Shown: positions 32,290 through 42,107, numbered from the stretch's first letter. The stretch: DNA of 42,177 nt from an uncultured Collinsella sp. (GCA_900757205.1 CAAENA010000013.1:1-42177), one strand, 5' to 3'. Numbers and translations are program-made. The notes: generated by a model not told the origin, from the letters alone.

Positions 32290-35004
32290 ATGGCAAAAGT
32301 CCGTGTGTCCACCCTGGCCAAAGAGTTCGGCATGACCTCCAAGGAACTGATGGGTCATCTCGCCGATATGAAGATTCCCGCTAAGTCCGCTTCCTCCACC
32401 TTGGAGGACGCCTATGTCGCCATGGTCCGCAAGCAGCTTGCCTCGGTGATCGAGGCCCGCGCTCAGGAAGTCGAGGCCGCCAAGCAGGCCGAGGAGCAGG
32501 CAGCTGCCGCCGAGGAGGCCGCCCGCGCCGCCGAGGCCGAGCGCGAGCGCATCGCCGCCGAGAAGGCACGCGAGGAGGAGCGCCGCCAGTTTGCCGCAGC
32601 CCAGGCTGCCGAGGAGGCTGCCCGCGCCGAGGCCGAGGCCAAGAAGAAGGCCGAGCAGGAGCGCCTTGCTCGCGAGAAGGAGGAGGCTGCCCGCGAGGCC
32701 CAGCGCCGCGCCGTTCCCGCTTCCGACTCCGGTTCGCGCTTCCGTTCGCTGCTCGACCAGATCGCCGCACAGGAGACCGTGCTCAAGGAGAAGAAGGACG
32801 CCGAGGACAAGGCCAAGGCCGAGCGCGCCGCCGAGCGCGGTAACCGTCGTGGCGGCAACAACGACCGCCGCGGTGGCCGTCGTAACGATCGCAACGCCTC
32901 TGACAACAACTCCGAGCGCAACGCCTCCGAGAGCCGTCCGCACAGCCATCGCACCAACGCCAGCAACAACGTCGCTGCCGGCATGGACTTCCCCAACCCC
33001 GATAAGCAGGGCAAGGGCAAGAAGCGCAAGGGCGGTCACAACAACGAAGAGGACCACTATAGCCGCATGGCTCGCGAGGCCGAGGAGTATAGCCGCGAGA
33101 AGGTACTCGAGGAGGCTCGTGCTGCCGTCGAGGAGGCCTCTCGCGAGTCCACCGGTCGCCGCAAGAAGCGCAAGGAGAAGCGCGAGCGCGAGGCTGCCAA
33201 GGCTCAGGAGGAGCGCAAGATAGAGGAGGCGCTGGCCCAGGGCGTGAACCCCGAGGAGCTCGACGCCATCAAGGTCTCCCAGGGCGTTACCGTCCAGGAG
33301 CTCGCCGAGGCGCTCGACGTTCCGGCCAACGACATCATCAAGCGCCTGTTCCTACTGGGTACGCCGCTCACCATGACGCAGTCCATGTCCGATGACCTTG
33401 TCGAGCTCGTTGCCGACGACCTGGGTCGTCAGATCAAGATCATCACCCCCGAGGAGGAGAACACCTTCTCGTTCTACGACGATCCCGCCGACCTTAAGCC
33501 GCGCGCCCCGGTCGTCACCGTCATGGGCCACGTCGACCACGGCAAGACGAGCCTCCTCGACGCCATCCGTCACACCGGCGTCGCTGCCGGCGAGGCGGGC
33601 GGCATTACCCAGGCAATCGGCGCTTCGCAGGTTATGATCAACGACCGCAAGATCACCTTCATCGATACCCCGGGCCATGCCACCTTTACGGCCATGCGTG
33701 CCCGTGGTGCCAAGGTGACCGATATCGTCATTCTGATCGTGGCTGCCGACGACGGCGTCATGCCCCAGACCGTCGAGTCGATCAACCACGCCAAGGCCGC
33801 CGGCGTACCCATCGTCGTCGCCGTCAACAAGATCGATAAGCCGGGCGCCAACCCCGACCGCGTGCGCCAGGAGCTCACCGAGTACGGTGTCATCCCCGAG
33901 GAGTGGGGCGGACAGAACATGTTCGTCAACATTTCGGCCAAGCAGAAGATCGGTATCGACGATCTGCTCGAGACCGTGCTGCTTCAGGCCGACGTGCTCG
34001 AGCTCAAGGCCAACCCGGACACCTTTGCCTCCGGCAACGTCCTCGAGGCCAAGCTCGACAAGGGCCGCGGCTCGGTCGCTACCGTGCTCGTGACCCGCGG
34101 TACCCTGCACGTGGGCGATACGCTGGTCGCCGGCCTCACCTACGGCCGCGTCCGCGCCATGCTCGACCCCAAGGGCCGCGCCGTCACCGAGGCCGGTCCC
34201 TCCGACGCCGTCGAGATCCTGGGCCTGCAGTCCGTGCCCAACGCCGGTGACGAGTTCCGCGTGTTCGAGGACGAGCGCGAGGCTCGTGCCCTTGCCGACG
34301 AGCGTTCGCTCAAGGCCCGTATCGAGGAGCAGAGCCGCGTCAAGCACGTCACGCTCGAGAACCTCTTCGAGACCATTGCCGACGCCGAGGTCAAGGAGCT
34401 CAACCTGATCATCAAGGCCGACGTCCAGGGTTCCATCGAGGCCCTTCAGGATTCGCTCGACAAGATGGATCAGTCCGAGGTTCGCATCAACACGATCCAC
34501 TCCGCCGTTGGTGCCATCAACGAGACCGACGTCGTCCTGGCCGACGCCTCCAACGCCATCATCATCGGCTTTGGCGTCCGTCCCGACGGTAAGGCCCGCT
34601 CCGCCGCCGAGCGTGAGGGCGTCGAGATCCGTTGCTACGACGTCATCTACAAGTGCCTCGAGGAACTCGACGCTGCCCGTATCGGCATGCTTAAGCCCAC
34701 CGAGGTCGAGGTCTCCACGGGTACCGCGACCGTCCTTGACACCTTTAAGGTGCCCAAAGTCGGTATCGCCGCCGGTGTCCGCGTCGAAGAGGGCGAGATC
34801 GCCGCGACCGATTCCGTGCGTCTGGTGCGCGACGGCATCGTGGTCTTCAACGGCAAGATCGCCTCGATGCGTCACTACAAGGACGAGGCCAAGAGCCTCA
34901 AGAGCGGTTCCGAGGGCGGCATTGGCCTGGAGAACTTCCAGGACATCAAGCCCGGCGACCAGATCGAGGGTTACCGTATCGACCAGGTTGCCCGTACCGA
35001 GTAG
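32290..35004 (+). CDS. infB: Translation initiation factor IF-2
   Basis: A 904-residue IF-2, which places initiator tRNA on the 30S subunit with GTP. The N-terminal IF2_N domain (1-52, VRVSTLAKEFGMTSKELMGH) is followed by about 250 residues of alanine/glutamate/arginine-rich coiled coil and an Arg/Asn/Gly-rich segment, as in other actinobacterial IF-2 proteins. A second IF2_N-like helix set (about 318-375) precedes the GTPase: GHVDHGKT (413-420), DTPGHATF, NKIDKPG. Domains II, III and IV are complete (DVQGSIEALQDSL, VGIAAGVRVEEGEI). AGGTGA precedes ATG 32290. A second internal start is not obvious. Confidence 0.97.
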   Translation: MAKVRVSTLAKEFGMTSKELMGHLADMKIPAKSASSTLEDAYVAMVRKQLASVIEARAQEVEAAKQAEEQAAAAEEAARAAEAERERIAAEKAREEERRQFAAAQAAEEAARAEAEAKKKAEQERLAREKEEAAREAQRRAVPASDSGSRFRSLLDQIAAQETVLKEKKDAEDKAKAERAAERGNRRGGNNDRRGGRRNDRNASDNNSERNASESRPHSHRTNASNNVAAGMDFPNPDKQGKGKKRKGGHNNEEDHYSRMAREAEEYSREKVLEEARAAVEEASRESTGRRKKRKEKREREAAKAQEERKIEEALAQGVNPEELDAIKVSQGVTVQELAEALDVPANDIIKRLFLLGTPLTMTQSMSDDLVELVADDLGRQIKIITPEEENTFSFYDDPADLKPRAPVVTVMGHVDHGKTSLLDAIRHTGVAAGEAGGITQAIGASQVMINDRKITFIDTPGHATFTAMRARGAKVTDIVILIVAADDGVMPQTVESINHAKAAGVPIVVAVNKIDKPGANPDRVRQELTEYGVIPEEWGGQNMFVNISAKQKIGIDDLLETVLLQADVLELKANPDTFASGNVLEAKLDKGRGSVATVLVTRGTLHVGDTLVAGLTYGRVRAMLDPKGRAVTEAGPSDAVEILGLQSVPNAGDEFRVFEDEREARALADERSLKARIEEQSRVKHVTLENLFETIADAEVKELNLIIKADVQGSIEALQDSLDKMDQSEVRINTIHSAVGAINETDVVLADASNAIIIGFGVRPDGKARSAAEREGVEIRCYDVIYKCLEELDAARIGMLKPTEVEVSTGTATVLDTFKVPKVGIAAGVRVEEGEIAATDSVRLVRDGIVVFNGKIASMRHYKDEAKSLKSGSEGGIGLENFQDIKPGDQIEGYRIDQVARTE

Positions 35005-35015
35005 GGGGTAGCGCT

Positions 35016-35426
35016 ATGAAGCAAACGCAGGCAACCCGCCGTCTGGGCGAGCAGCTTCGCGAGAAGCTCGGTTATATCCTGCTCTTTGAGGTTTCCGATC
35101 CGCGTCTCGACCTGGTTACTTTGACCGCGGTCGAGGTCGCGGTGGACCGTTCGTTCGCGCGCGTGTACGTGTCGTGCGATGCGAGCCGCTACGATGAGGT
35201 CATGGAGGCGCTCGCAAGCGCCAAGGGCCGTATTCGCAGCCTGTTGGCTCGCTCGCTCGATTGGCGTGTTACGCCCGAGCTCGATTTTCGCATCGATCGT
35301 TCGACCGATGAGGCCGAGCGCATCACGCGTGCGCTGGAAAACGTTCCCGCCACGCTTGCGATCGAAAAGGACGAGGACGGCTATCCGATAGCGGATGCCG
35401 CCCAGGAGGCAGCTTTAGATGACTAA
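35016..35426 (+). CDS. rbfA: Ribosome-binding factor A
   Basis: A 136-residue KH-type protein that binds the 30S subunit during maturation and cold adaptation. It shows RLGEQLREKLGYILLFEVSDPRL split across two blocks (EVSDPRLDLVTLTAVEV), FARVYVS, ALASAKGRIRSLLARSL and PELDFRIDRSTDEAERI. GGGGG lies nine bases before ATG 35016. The last codons overlap the start of nrnA by eight bases, so translation is coupled. Confidence 0.95.
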   Translation: MKQTQATRRLGEQLREKLGYILLFEVSDPRLDLVTLTAVEVAVDRSFARVYVSCDASRYDEVMEALASAKGRIRSLLARSLDWRVTPELDFRIDRSTDEAERITRALENVPATLAIEKDEDGYPIADAAQEAALDD

Positions 35427-36462
35427 TTCCGCCGACCTCGCCTCGTGCGAGTCTGCAGATATTCAGCGACGCATCCTCGAGCTCATCGAGGGTGCGTCCT
35501 CCATTGCGATTTCGGGACACACTTCTCCCGATGGCGATGCCTTGGGCTCCGTTTTGGGTCTGGGCCTTTCGCTCATGAAGTTTTTCCCCAACAAGGACAT
35601 TGCGCTGCTGCTGGCAGATGATGACCCAGTTCCGCGCATTTACCGCTTTATGGAAGGCTCCGATCGCCTGACGCCGGCATCTGCGTACACCGACAATCCG
35701 GACCTGTTCATCTCGGTGGACGTGCCGGTCGTCGAGCGTCTCAATAATTCCGCCGAGGTGCTTCGTCGCTCCAAGCATGTGGTGTGCTTCGATCACCATC
35801 CGGCGCGCGAGGAGTTTGCCGAGCTCAGCCTGAGGCGCGTCGAAGCTGCAGCCTGCGCCATGATCATCGACCGCTTCTTGGACAATTGCGGCATTGTCGC
35901 ACGTGATGGCGTTGCGACCTGCCTGCTGTGTGGCTTGGTTACCGATACCGGCCGTTTTCAGTACCAAAACGCCGATGCCGCTGCGTTCCATGCCGCCTCG
36001 CGCCTGGTCGCGCACGGTGCCGATCCCGCGCGCGTTGCGCTCGAGGTATACCAGAGCATGCGCGTTGAGTTTTTGCACCTCAAGTCCATCGTTATGGGCC
36101 GCATCAAGACGGTGGCCCACGGGCGTGTCGCGTATAGCTACGCGTACCAGAGTGACCTTGAGGCCTGCGGCGTCACCTCGGATGAGTGTGACGGCCTGGT
36201 CGATGTGGTTCGCTCGGTGATGGGCGTGGAGGTCTGCCTGTTCCTGAAGGGCATTGAGGGCGATACCAAGGTACGCGGCAACCTGCGCTCCAAGGGCGAC
36301 CTCAACGTGTCCGAGATCGCTGCTGCTTTTGGTGGAGGCGGACATCCCGCTGCCGCTGGTTTCTCCAACAACGGAACGATTCTCGAGACGCTTACCGTGG
36401 CACTTCCCATGCTGGCCGAGCTGGTGGGGGAGGATCCCGCTTCGGTGACCGTCGAGCTTTAA
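35419..36462 (+). CDS. nrnA: DHH-family phosphoesterase, NrnA-like
   Basis: A 347-residue DHH/DHHA1 protein. It includes the N-terminal SGHTSPDGDALGSVLGL, FISVDVPVVERL, CFDHHPAREEF (the DHH motif) and GLVTDTGRFQY, and the C-terminal DHHA1 domain with VRGNLRSKGDLNVSEIAAAF and GGGGHPAAAGF. NrnA hydrolyses short oligoribonucleotides and 3',5'-phosphoadenosine phosphate; some relatives degrade linear dinucleotides from c-di-GMP or c-di-AMP. The start at 35419 has AGGAGG upstream and overlaps rbfA. The placement between rbfA and truB is usual in Gram-positive bacteria. Confidence 0.92.
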   Translation: MTNSADLASCESADIQRRILELIEGASSIAISGHTSPDGDALGSVLGLGLSLMKFFPNKDIALLLADDDPVPRIYRFMEGSDRLTPASAYTDNPDLFISVDVPVVERLNNSAEVLRRSKHVVCFDHHPAREEFAELSLRRVEAAACAMIIDRFLDNCGIVARDGVATCLLCGLVTDTGRFQYQNADAAAFHAASRLVAHGADPARVALEVYQSMRVEFLHLKSIVMGRIKTVAHGRVAYSYAYQSDLEACGVTSDECDGLVDVVRSVMGVEVCLFLKGIEGDTKVRGNLRSKGDLNVSEIAAAFGGGGHPAAAGFSNNGTILETLTVALPMLAELVGEDPASVTVEL

Positions 36463-36477
36463 CTTTTTGGATGGTAC

Positions 36478-37410
36478 ATGGCTCGTCGTACACCTTCTCA
36501 ACTGAATATGCTGCTCGCCGTCGATAAGCCGGTGGGCTGCACGTCCCACGATGTGGTTTCGCAATGTCGGCGCGCCCTCCATGAGCGGCGCGTCGGCCAT
36601 GCCGGCACGCTCGACCCTATGGCATCGGGTGTCATGGTGGTGGGCGTGGGCCAGGCCACCCGTCTGCTGGGTATGCTAACCCTCGATACCAAAAGCTACG
36701 TCGCCGACATTTCGTTTGGTGCCGAGACCAATACCGATGATGCGGAGGGCGAGGCGGTCCGCACGGTGGCTGTTGCCAACGAGCTCCGCGATCCTGCCTA
36801 TGCCCGTGAGCACTTGGCCGCCATGTTGGGTCCGCAGATGCAGGTGCCGCCGGCGTTTTCGGCTATCTCGGTCAATGGCGTTCGCGCCTACAAGTCTGCT
36901 CGCGAGGGCAATGCGGTGGACCTACCTCCGCGCCCCGTCGAGGTTTATGCCGCCGACCTGATCGCCGTGGGCGGCGAGGGTGATACGTGTGTGTGGACCG
37001 TGGTGTTCTCGGTGAGCAAGGGCACCTACATTCGTGCGCTCGCTCGCGACCTGGGCCGCGCCTGCGATAGCGCCGCGCACATTTCCGCGCTGCGCCGCAC
37101 GGCCTCCGGTGTTGTTTCCATTGGCGCCTGTCATGCGGTGGAGGAGCTTTCTCCCGAGTCCGCCGCTGGCTTTGCCCTGGATCCCATCGTGGCCCTGGGC
37201 GCCACGCGTGTTGACTTGCCGGGCAATCTTGCCGACGACCTGCTCTGTGGCCGACGCATTCCCGTTGAGCGTGCGCTTGCCGATTTCGATGCCTCGAAGG
37301 CGCCGTTTGCGCTGGTGCTCGATGGGGGACTCAAGGCGCTCGCCCGCATTGAGGGTGGCCGCTTTGTCATGGAGCACGTGTTTCCGCAGGCAATGGGCGG
37401 TGTTCGATGA
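36478..37410 (+). CDS. truB: tRNA pseudouridine-55 synthase
   Basis: A 310-residue enzyme that makes pseudouridine 55 in the T-loop of tRNA. Motifs: LLAVDKPVGCTSHDVV (12-27), VGHAGTLDPMASGVMVV with the catalytic D46, RLLGMLTLDTKSYVADISFG, VPPAFSAISVNGVRAYKSAREG, and GTYIRALARDLGRAC. The C-terminal PUA-like part is short but present. The ribosome site is weak. The gene starts 15 bases after nrnA and overlaps ribF by four bases. Confidence 0.95.
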   Translation: MARRTPSQLNMLLAVDKPVGCTSHDVVSQCRRALHERRVGHAGTLDPMASGVMVVGVGQATRLLGMLTLDTKSYVADISFGAETNTDDAEGEAVRTVAVANELRDPAYAREHLAAMLGPQMQVPPAFSAISVNGVRAYKSAREGNAVDLPPRPVEVYAADLIAVGGEGDTCVWTVVFSVSKGTYIRALARDLGRACDSAAHISALRRTASGVVSIGACHAVEELSPESAAGFALDPIVALGATRVDLPGNLADDLLCGRRIPVERALADFDASKAPFALVLDGGLKALARIEGGRFVMEHVFPQAMGGVR

Positions 37411-38414
37411 TGTTGTCCGCACGCGAGCTCGCGCGTATCTTTTTCGCGGGCGAGTCGGACGAGGCTCGCATCGTTACTGCCGATGTGTTTGATAAGTGTG
37501 AGCACCTGGGTGCTGCCTCGATCGCTATTGGCGTGTTCGATGGCGTGCACCGTGGACACCAGGAGCTCATTGCGGCGCTTGTCCGTGATGCCCGTGCCCA
37601 TGGCTGTATGGCGGTCGTGGTTACCTTCGATCCCGACCCGGACGTTGTGGTGAGCCCTTCGCCCGCTCAAAAATTGATGACGACGGCCGACCGTCTGCAC
37701 GCCTTGGCTCAGACCGGGGTCGATGCGGTGGTGGCCGTTCCCTTTACGCCAGACGTTGCGGCACTCGACCATGTTGGTTTTCTCTCGCTGGTGTCGCGTC
37801 TGGTCGACATTCGATCGATTCGCGTTGGCAGTGACTTTAGACTGGGTCGTGGCGGTGCTTCTGGTGTTGCCGAGATGCGCGCCTGGGGTTCCGAGCACGG
37901 CGTTGACGTGTATGGTCACGACCTGCTTTGCGAGGGCGGTGAGGCCATTTGCGCCACCCGCATTCGTTATGAGCTGGGACAGGGCCATGTGGAGCTTGCT
38001 GCTGAGTTACTCGGCCGTCCGTATATGGTGCGTGGCGGTGTTATTCGCGGCCGTCACGAGGGCTCTGGCATGGGCTTTCCCACGGCAAACCTACAAGTTC
38101 CCGATGGTATTCAGGTGCCTGCCGATGGCGTGTATGAGGGTCTGGTGCTGGTTGATGACACCGTGTGGCCCGCTGCTGTCAACGTCGGCCTGCCGCCAAC
38201 GTATGCCGACGATGCGGCATCTGCGCATCTCGAGGCCAACTTAATTGGGTATACGGGCGACCTGTACGGCGCTTCCGTTTCGCTGGCGTTTACGCGCTGG
38301 CTGCGTCCGTCACGCGTGTTCGATTCCCTGGACGAGTTGATCGCGACCGTCGAGGGCAATATCGACGATATCCGTCATAACTTGGGTGAGCAGGGGGTGA
38401 GTATCCGTGATTAG
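37407..38414 (+). CDS. ribF: Bifunctional riboflavin kinase / FAD synthetase
   Basis: A 335-residue RibF. The N-terminal nucleotidyltransferase domain has IAIGVFDGVHRGHQELI, VVTFDPDPD and IRVGSDFRLGRG. The C-terminal flavokinase domain has GVIRGRHEGSGMGFPTANL and PADGVYEGLVLVD, ending in ANLIGYTGDLYGASVSLAF. It converts riboflavin to FMN and FMN to FAD. ATG 37407 overlaps the truB stop (ATGA); ATG 37410 is an alternative. The N-terminal extension of about 35 residues before the GVFDG motif is longer than in many relatives. Confidence 0.95.
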   Translation: MMLSARELARIFFAGESDEARIVTADVFDKCEHLGAASIAIGVFDGVHRGHQELIAALVRDARAHGCMAVVVTFDPDPDVVVSPSPAQKLMTTADRLHALAQTGVDAVVAVPFTPDVAALDHVGFLSLVSRLVDIRSIRVGSDFRLGRGGASGVAEMRAWGSEHGVDVYGHDLLCEGGEAICATRIRYELGQGHVELAAELLGRPYMVRGGVIRGRHEGSGMGFPTANLQVPDGIQVPADGVYEGLVLVDDTVWPAAVNVGLPPTYADDAASAHLEANLIGYTGDLYGASVSLAFTRWLRPSRVFDSLDELIATVEGNIDDIRHNLGEQGVSIRD

Positions 38415-40506
38415 CGATGAGGAAAAAGACCAGGTCCGCGCTGCGTCCGACCTAGTTGCCATCGTGCAGGAAACGGTTGAGCTCAAGCCCCGCGGCCATG
38501 AGTTTTGGGGCTGCTGCCCTTTTCATGGCGAAAAGACGCCGTCCTTCCACATTATCCCTGCCACGCAGGTGTGGCATTGCTTTGGCTGCGGTGAGGGTGG
38601 CGATGTCTTCACCTATATCATGAAGCGCGAGAACCTGAGCTTTCCCGAGTCAATCCGTTATTTAGCCGATCGCGCGGGTATTGAGCTGCACGACACCGGG
38701 GATCGCCGCGAGCGCGGTACCAAGCGTGCCCGAATCTACGATCTGTGCGCCGAGACCGCCCAGTTCTACCACACCATGCTTATGCGCGGTAAGGACGGCC
38801 GTCCACGTGAGTACTTTGCCAGCCGCGGCATGGGTGGCGACGTCTGCCGCCGCTACTGCCTGGGCTTTGCACCGGGTCGTAACATGCTGGTGGCTCATCT
38901 GTCGCAGGCGGGCTTTACTCCGCAGGAGATGATCGACGCCAACGTGGCTGTGAGTCGCGGGCGCGGGCAGCTTGCCGACCGCTTCTACGACCGCGTGATG
39001 TTTCCCATCTTTGATGAGCAGGGTCACAACATCGCCTTTGGCGGTCGCATCATGGGAGACGGCCAACCCAAGTACCTCAACACCGCCGAGACGAGCGTGT
39101 TTCATAAAAAGCGAAACCTCTACGGCTTTAATTGGGCCAAGGAGTTTATCGTCGCGCAGGATACCGCCATCGTGGTAGAGGGCTATACCGACTGCATCGC
39201 CTGTTGGGAGGCGGGGATTAAAAACGTTGTCGCTACGCTGGGCACCGCGCTCACGGAACATCACGTCAAGACGCTCACCCGCTTTGCCAAGCGCATCGTG
39301 TATATGTTTGACGGCGATGCCGCGGGCCAGAAGGCCGCCCGTCGCGCGATTCAGTTTATCGAGCAGGATTCGATGGACCTGCGCTGCGTGGTACTGCCCG
39401 ACGGCAACGATCCCATGGAGTTCATCACGGCGCACGGCGGAGAGGAGCTGCAGAAACGCATTGACGCCGCCGAGCCGCTCATGGACTTCGTGTACCGTTC
39501 GCTGCAGGAGTCGAGCGACATCACCACGCCGGGCGGTCGCGCCAAGGCGCTCGAGGATGCGCTGACGCTTATCTATCCGCTGCGCGATAGCTATATGATC
39601 GATACGTACTTTATCCAGATTGCCGATCTGCTGGGTTTGGATCTGGAGACGGTGCGTGCGAGCTCGGGCCGTGTGTTTCGCGATGTCGCCAAGCGCGAGG
39701 ATGCGGAACGACATCGTGAGCAGAACTATGAGCGCCAGCGGGCACAGGCTGAGCGGTCCGGTAGCGCGGGCGGTCGGTCGTCTGGTTCGCAGGGAACATC
39801 TCGTGGTGCTTGGGCGTCGGGCGCGACGCCGCCGGTGTCCGCGCCGGTCGAAGAAGAGCCGTACGACTACGTCCCACTCGATGCCTACGGTGCCGCGCCG
39901 GTCGAGGTCGTCGACGACCTGCCGCCGATCGATGTGCCTGACGGTATGGGCTCTACGCCCGCCGGTGCCCCGACAGACGCCTCTGCCCCTATGGTTTTGA
40001 CAGATCTAGAGCGCAAGTCCTTGGCGGGGGAGCGTGAGCTGCTGACCATGCTCACGAGCTACCCCGACCTGTTCCGCACGTATGCCGACCGCATCTGCTC
40101 CATCGAGTGGGTTGACCCACGTCACGAGTCCATCGCATGGGCTGTTCTGGCAACGCCGCCGGGAACCGATCCTTCAGCCTGCATGGATGCGGCACGCTCG
40201 GTGTGTCCCGAGGCGGCAACGCTTGTGAGTGCCGGGCGCATCTCGGCGACGAGCAAGCACCCTACCGAGACGAACATCGTGTTTATGCTCGATACGCTCG
40301 AGCTCTACACCATCAAGCGCCGCATGCGTGCCGCACAGGCCAAGCTGCGCCAGGACCGTTCGCTCGATGATGAGGCCCGTCGCGCGCTGACCGTGCAGGC
40401 CGCGCAGGATTCGCAGCGTCAACGCGAACTGCAAAAGTCGATCGGCGGCGTTGCGGACCCGTTCCGCTTGATCGGCCTGGAGGCCGCGGGCACCGAACAA
40501 GCCTAG
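38407..40506 (+). CDS. dnaG: DNA primase
   Basis: A 699-residue primase that makes RNA primers at the replication fork. The zinc domain is CPFHGEKTPSF (C37, H40) with CFGCG (C58, C61). The RNA polymerase core has the primase motif and the TOPRIM fold with VVEGYTDCIACW and YMFDGDAAGQKA. A linker of about 80 residues rich in Gly/Ser/Pro (about 440-535) precedes the C-terminal helicase-binding domain. GTG 38407 overlaps the last codons of ribF by eight bases. This linker is longer than in E. coli. The gene order dnaG-rpoD is the classic macromolecular synthesis arrangement. Confidence 0.95.
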   Translation: MISDEEKDQVRAASDLVAIVQETVELKPRGHEFWGCCPFHGEKTPSFHIIPATQVWHCFGCGEGGDVFTYIMKRENLSFPESIRYLADRAGIELHDTGDRRERGTKRARIYDLCAETAQFYHTMLMRGKDGRPREYFASRGMGGDVCRRYCLGFAPGRNMLVAHLSQAGFTPQEMIDANVAVSRGRGQLADRFYDRVMFPIFDEQGHNIAFGGRIMGDGQPKYLNTAETSVFHKKRNLYGFNWAKEFIVAQDTAIVVEGYTDCIACWEAGIKNVVATLGTALTEHHVKTLTRFAKRIVYMFDGDAAGQKAARRAIQFIEQDSMDLRCVVLPDGNDPMEFITAHGGEELQKRIDAAEPLMDFVYRSLQESSDITTPGGRAKALEDALTLIYPLRDSYMIDTYFIQIADLLGLDLETVRASSGRVFRDVAKREDAERHREQNYERQRAQAERSGSAGGRSSGSQGTSRGAWASGATPPVSAPVEEEPYDYVPLDAYGAAPVEVVDDLPPIDVPDGMGSTPAGAPTDASAPMVLTDLERKSLAGERELLTMLTSYPDLFRTYADRICSIEWVDPRHESIAWAVLATPPGTDPSACMDAARSVCPEAATLVSAGRISATSKHPTETNIVFMLDTLELYTIKRRMRAAQAKLRQDRSLDDEARRALTVQAAQDSQRQRELQKSIGGVADPFRLIGLEAAGTEQA

Positions 40507-40616
40507 ATGTTGTGGTCAACCAGCGTATTCTCGCCTATATCCAGTCCTCTTTTTGGGTATAGACGTCAATGTGTGTGCTAAAGTATTGAGTCCTGTGGAC
40601 TATGAAGGGAGAATCT

Positions 40617-41966
40617 GTGCCAAAAAAGACTGAGAGCACGGGTACTGGGCTGGAATCCTACGTTGCAAAGCTCATGGGCAACGGCTCAAACAGGACTTCG
40701 GTAACCGAGGACGAGATTCAGGTCGCCCTGAAGGATATCGATGTTTCTGACGAGCAGCTCACCGCGGTGTATTCCGCGCTGCGCAACAGCGGCATCCAGA
40801 TTATCTCCGCGAGCGGTAACGACGACGCCCCCATGGACGTCGACGATGACGATAACGATACCGATACCGACGATTTCGATGACGACGACGAGCACGATTC
40901 CGGCTCGCTCGACGATCATGAGCTCAAGATGGCCCGTCAGGCCGACGCCGAGATGGGTTCTTCCAAGAGCAAGAAGAAGCGCACCGTGCGCACGTCCCGT
41001 TCACGCTCCCGCGTGCGTGGCATCGATGCCTCCACGGTGATGCTGACCGGCGATCCGGTCCGTATGTACCTCAAGGAGATCGGCAAGGTCGACCTGTTGA
41101 CTGCCTCCGAAGAGGTCGATCTGGCCATGAAGATCGAGGCCGGTCTCGAGGCCACCGAGAAGCTCGAGGCTGCCGAGTCAGGCGAGCTCGAGCTCACGCG
41201 TGCCGAGATGCGTCGTCTTACGCGCATTGAGAACGTGGGCCTCGAAGCCAAGCAGGCACTCATCAGCGCAAACCTGCGTCTGGTCGTTTCCATCGCCAAG
41301 CGCTATGTCGGTCGCGGCATGCTGTTCCTGGACCTGATCCAGGAGGGCAACCTCGGTCTGATCCGCGCCGTCGAGAAGTTCGACTACCAGAAGGGTTTTA
41401 AGTTCTCCACGTACGCCACGTGGTGGATCCGTCAGGCCATCACGCGCGCTATCGCCGACCAGGCCCGTACCATCCGTATTCCCGTGCACATGGTCGAGAC
41501 CATCAATAAGCTCGTCCGCGTGCAGCGCCAGCTCCTTCAGGACCTGGGTCGCGACCCGACCCCCGAGGAGATCGGTGCCGAGATGGACATGAGCGCCGAC
41601 CGCGTCCGCGAGATCCAGAAGATCTCGCAGGAGCCCGTGTCGCTCGAGACCCCCATCGGCGAGGAAGAGGATTCCCAGCTGGGCGACTTCATCGAGGACT
41701 CCCAGGCTATCGTTCCGCCCGATGCTGCCAGCTTCTCCATGCTGCAGGAGCAGCTCACCCAGGTGCTCGACTCGCTTGCCGATCGTGAGCGCAAGGTTAT
41801 CGAGCTGCGCTTTGGTCTCGTTGACGGACACCCCCGCACGCTCGAGGAAGTCGGTCGCGAGTTTGGCGTCACGCGCGAGCGTATCCGCCAGATCGAGTCC
41901 AAGACCCTGGCCAAGCTCCGCCACCCCAGCCGCTCCAGCAAGCTCAAAGACTACATCGAGTCTTAG
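40617..41966 (+). CDS. rpoD: Primary sigma factor RpoD (SigA)
   Basis: A 449-residue housekeeping sigma factor. The N-terminal region 1.1 is followed by an aspartate-rich tract (about 75-100) and a lysine/arginine patch (KSKKKRTVRTSRSRSRV). Conserved regions: 1.2 (DPVRMYLKEIGKVDLL), 2.1-2.4 (LDLIQEGNLGLIRAVEKFDY, FSTYATWWIRQAITRAIADQ), 3 (HMVETINKLVRVQRQL, GRDPTPEEIG), 4.2 (TLEEVGREFGVTRERIRQIE). Two starts are in frame: ATG 40602 has no ribosome site, while AAGGGAG lies six bases before GTG 40617, so GTG 40617 is chosen. It is 110 bases after dnaG. It could be transcribed from dnaG as well. Confidence 0.96.
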   Translation: MPKKTESTGTGLESYVAKLMGNGSNRTSVTEDEIQVALKDIDVSDEQLTAVYSALRNSGIQIISASGNDDAPMDVDDDDNDTDTDDFDDDDEHDSGSLDDHELKMARQADAEMGSSKSKKKRTVRTSRSRSRVRGIDASTVMLTGDPVRMYLKEIGKVDLLTASEEVDLAMKIEAGLEATEKLEAAESGELELTRAEMRRLTRIENVGLEAKQALISANLRLVVSIAKRYVGRGMLFLDLIQEGNLGLIRAVEKFDYQKGFKFSTYATWWIRQAITRAIADQARTIRIPVHMVETINKLVRVQRQLLQDLGRDPTPEEIGAEMDMSADRVREIQKISQEPVSLETPIGEEEDSQLGDFIEDSQAIVPPDAASFSMLQEQLTQVLDSLADRERKVIELRFGLVDGHPRTLEEVGREFGVTRERIRQIESKTLAKLRHPSRSSKLKDYIES

Positions 41967-41968
41967 GG

Positions 41969-42107
41969 TTACGGCGTTCTACCGAACGCCGTAACTGGTC
42001 GACGCTGCAAACCCGCCAGCGCGGCAATCTGCCTTTCAACTTCGGCGGCATGACCAGAAGGTCAATGCCGCCTTGTTTCAAGGCACCTTGCTCGCTCTGG
42101 CGGGTTT
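41969..42107. repeat. Nested palindromic intergenic element, copy D
   Basis: An 11-bp perfect hairpin (TTACGGCGTTC at 41969-41979, complement 41984-41994) starts three bases after the rpoD stop. TCGACGCTGC follows, as in copy A. The nested stem has AAACCCGCCAG/CTGGCGGGTTT (42009-42019, 42097-42107), GCCTT/AAGGC (42031-42035, 42080-42084) and the apex GGCGGCAT/ATGCCGCC (42044-42051, 42065-42072). The apex differs from A and B, while the architecture is the same. Confidence 0.75.

Noticed and set aside
33352..34875. Minus-strand frame covering infB
   Set aside because: Shadow of a highly expressed gene with repetitive Gly/Asp/Val/Leu content.
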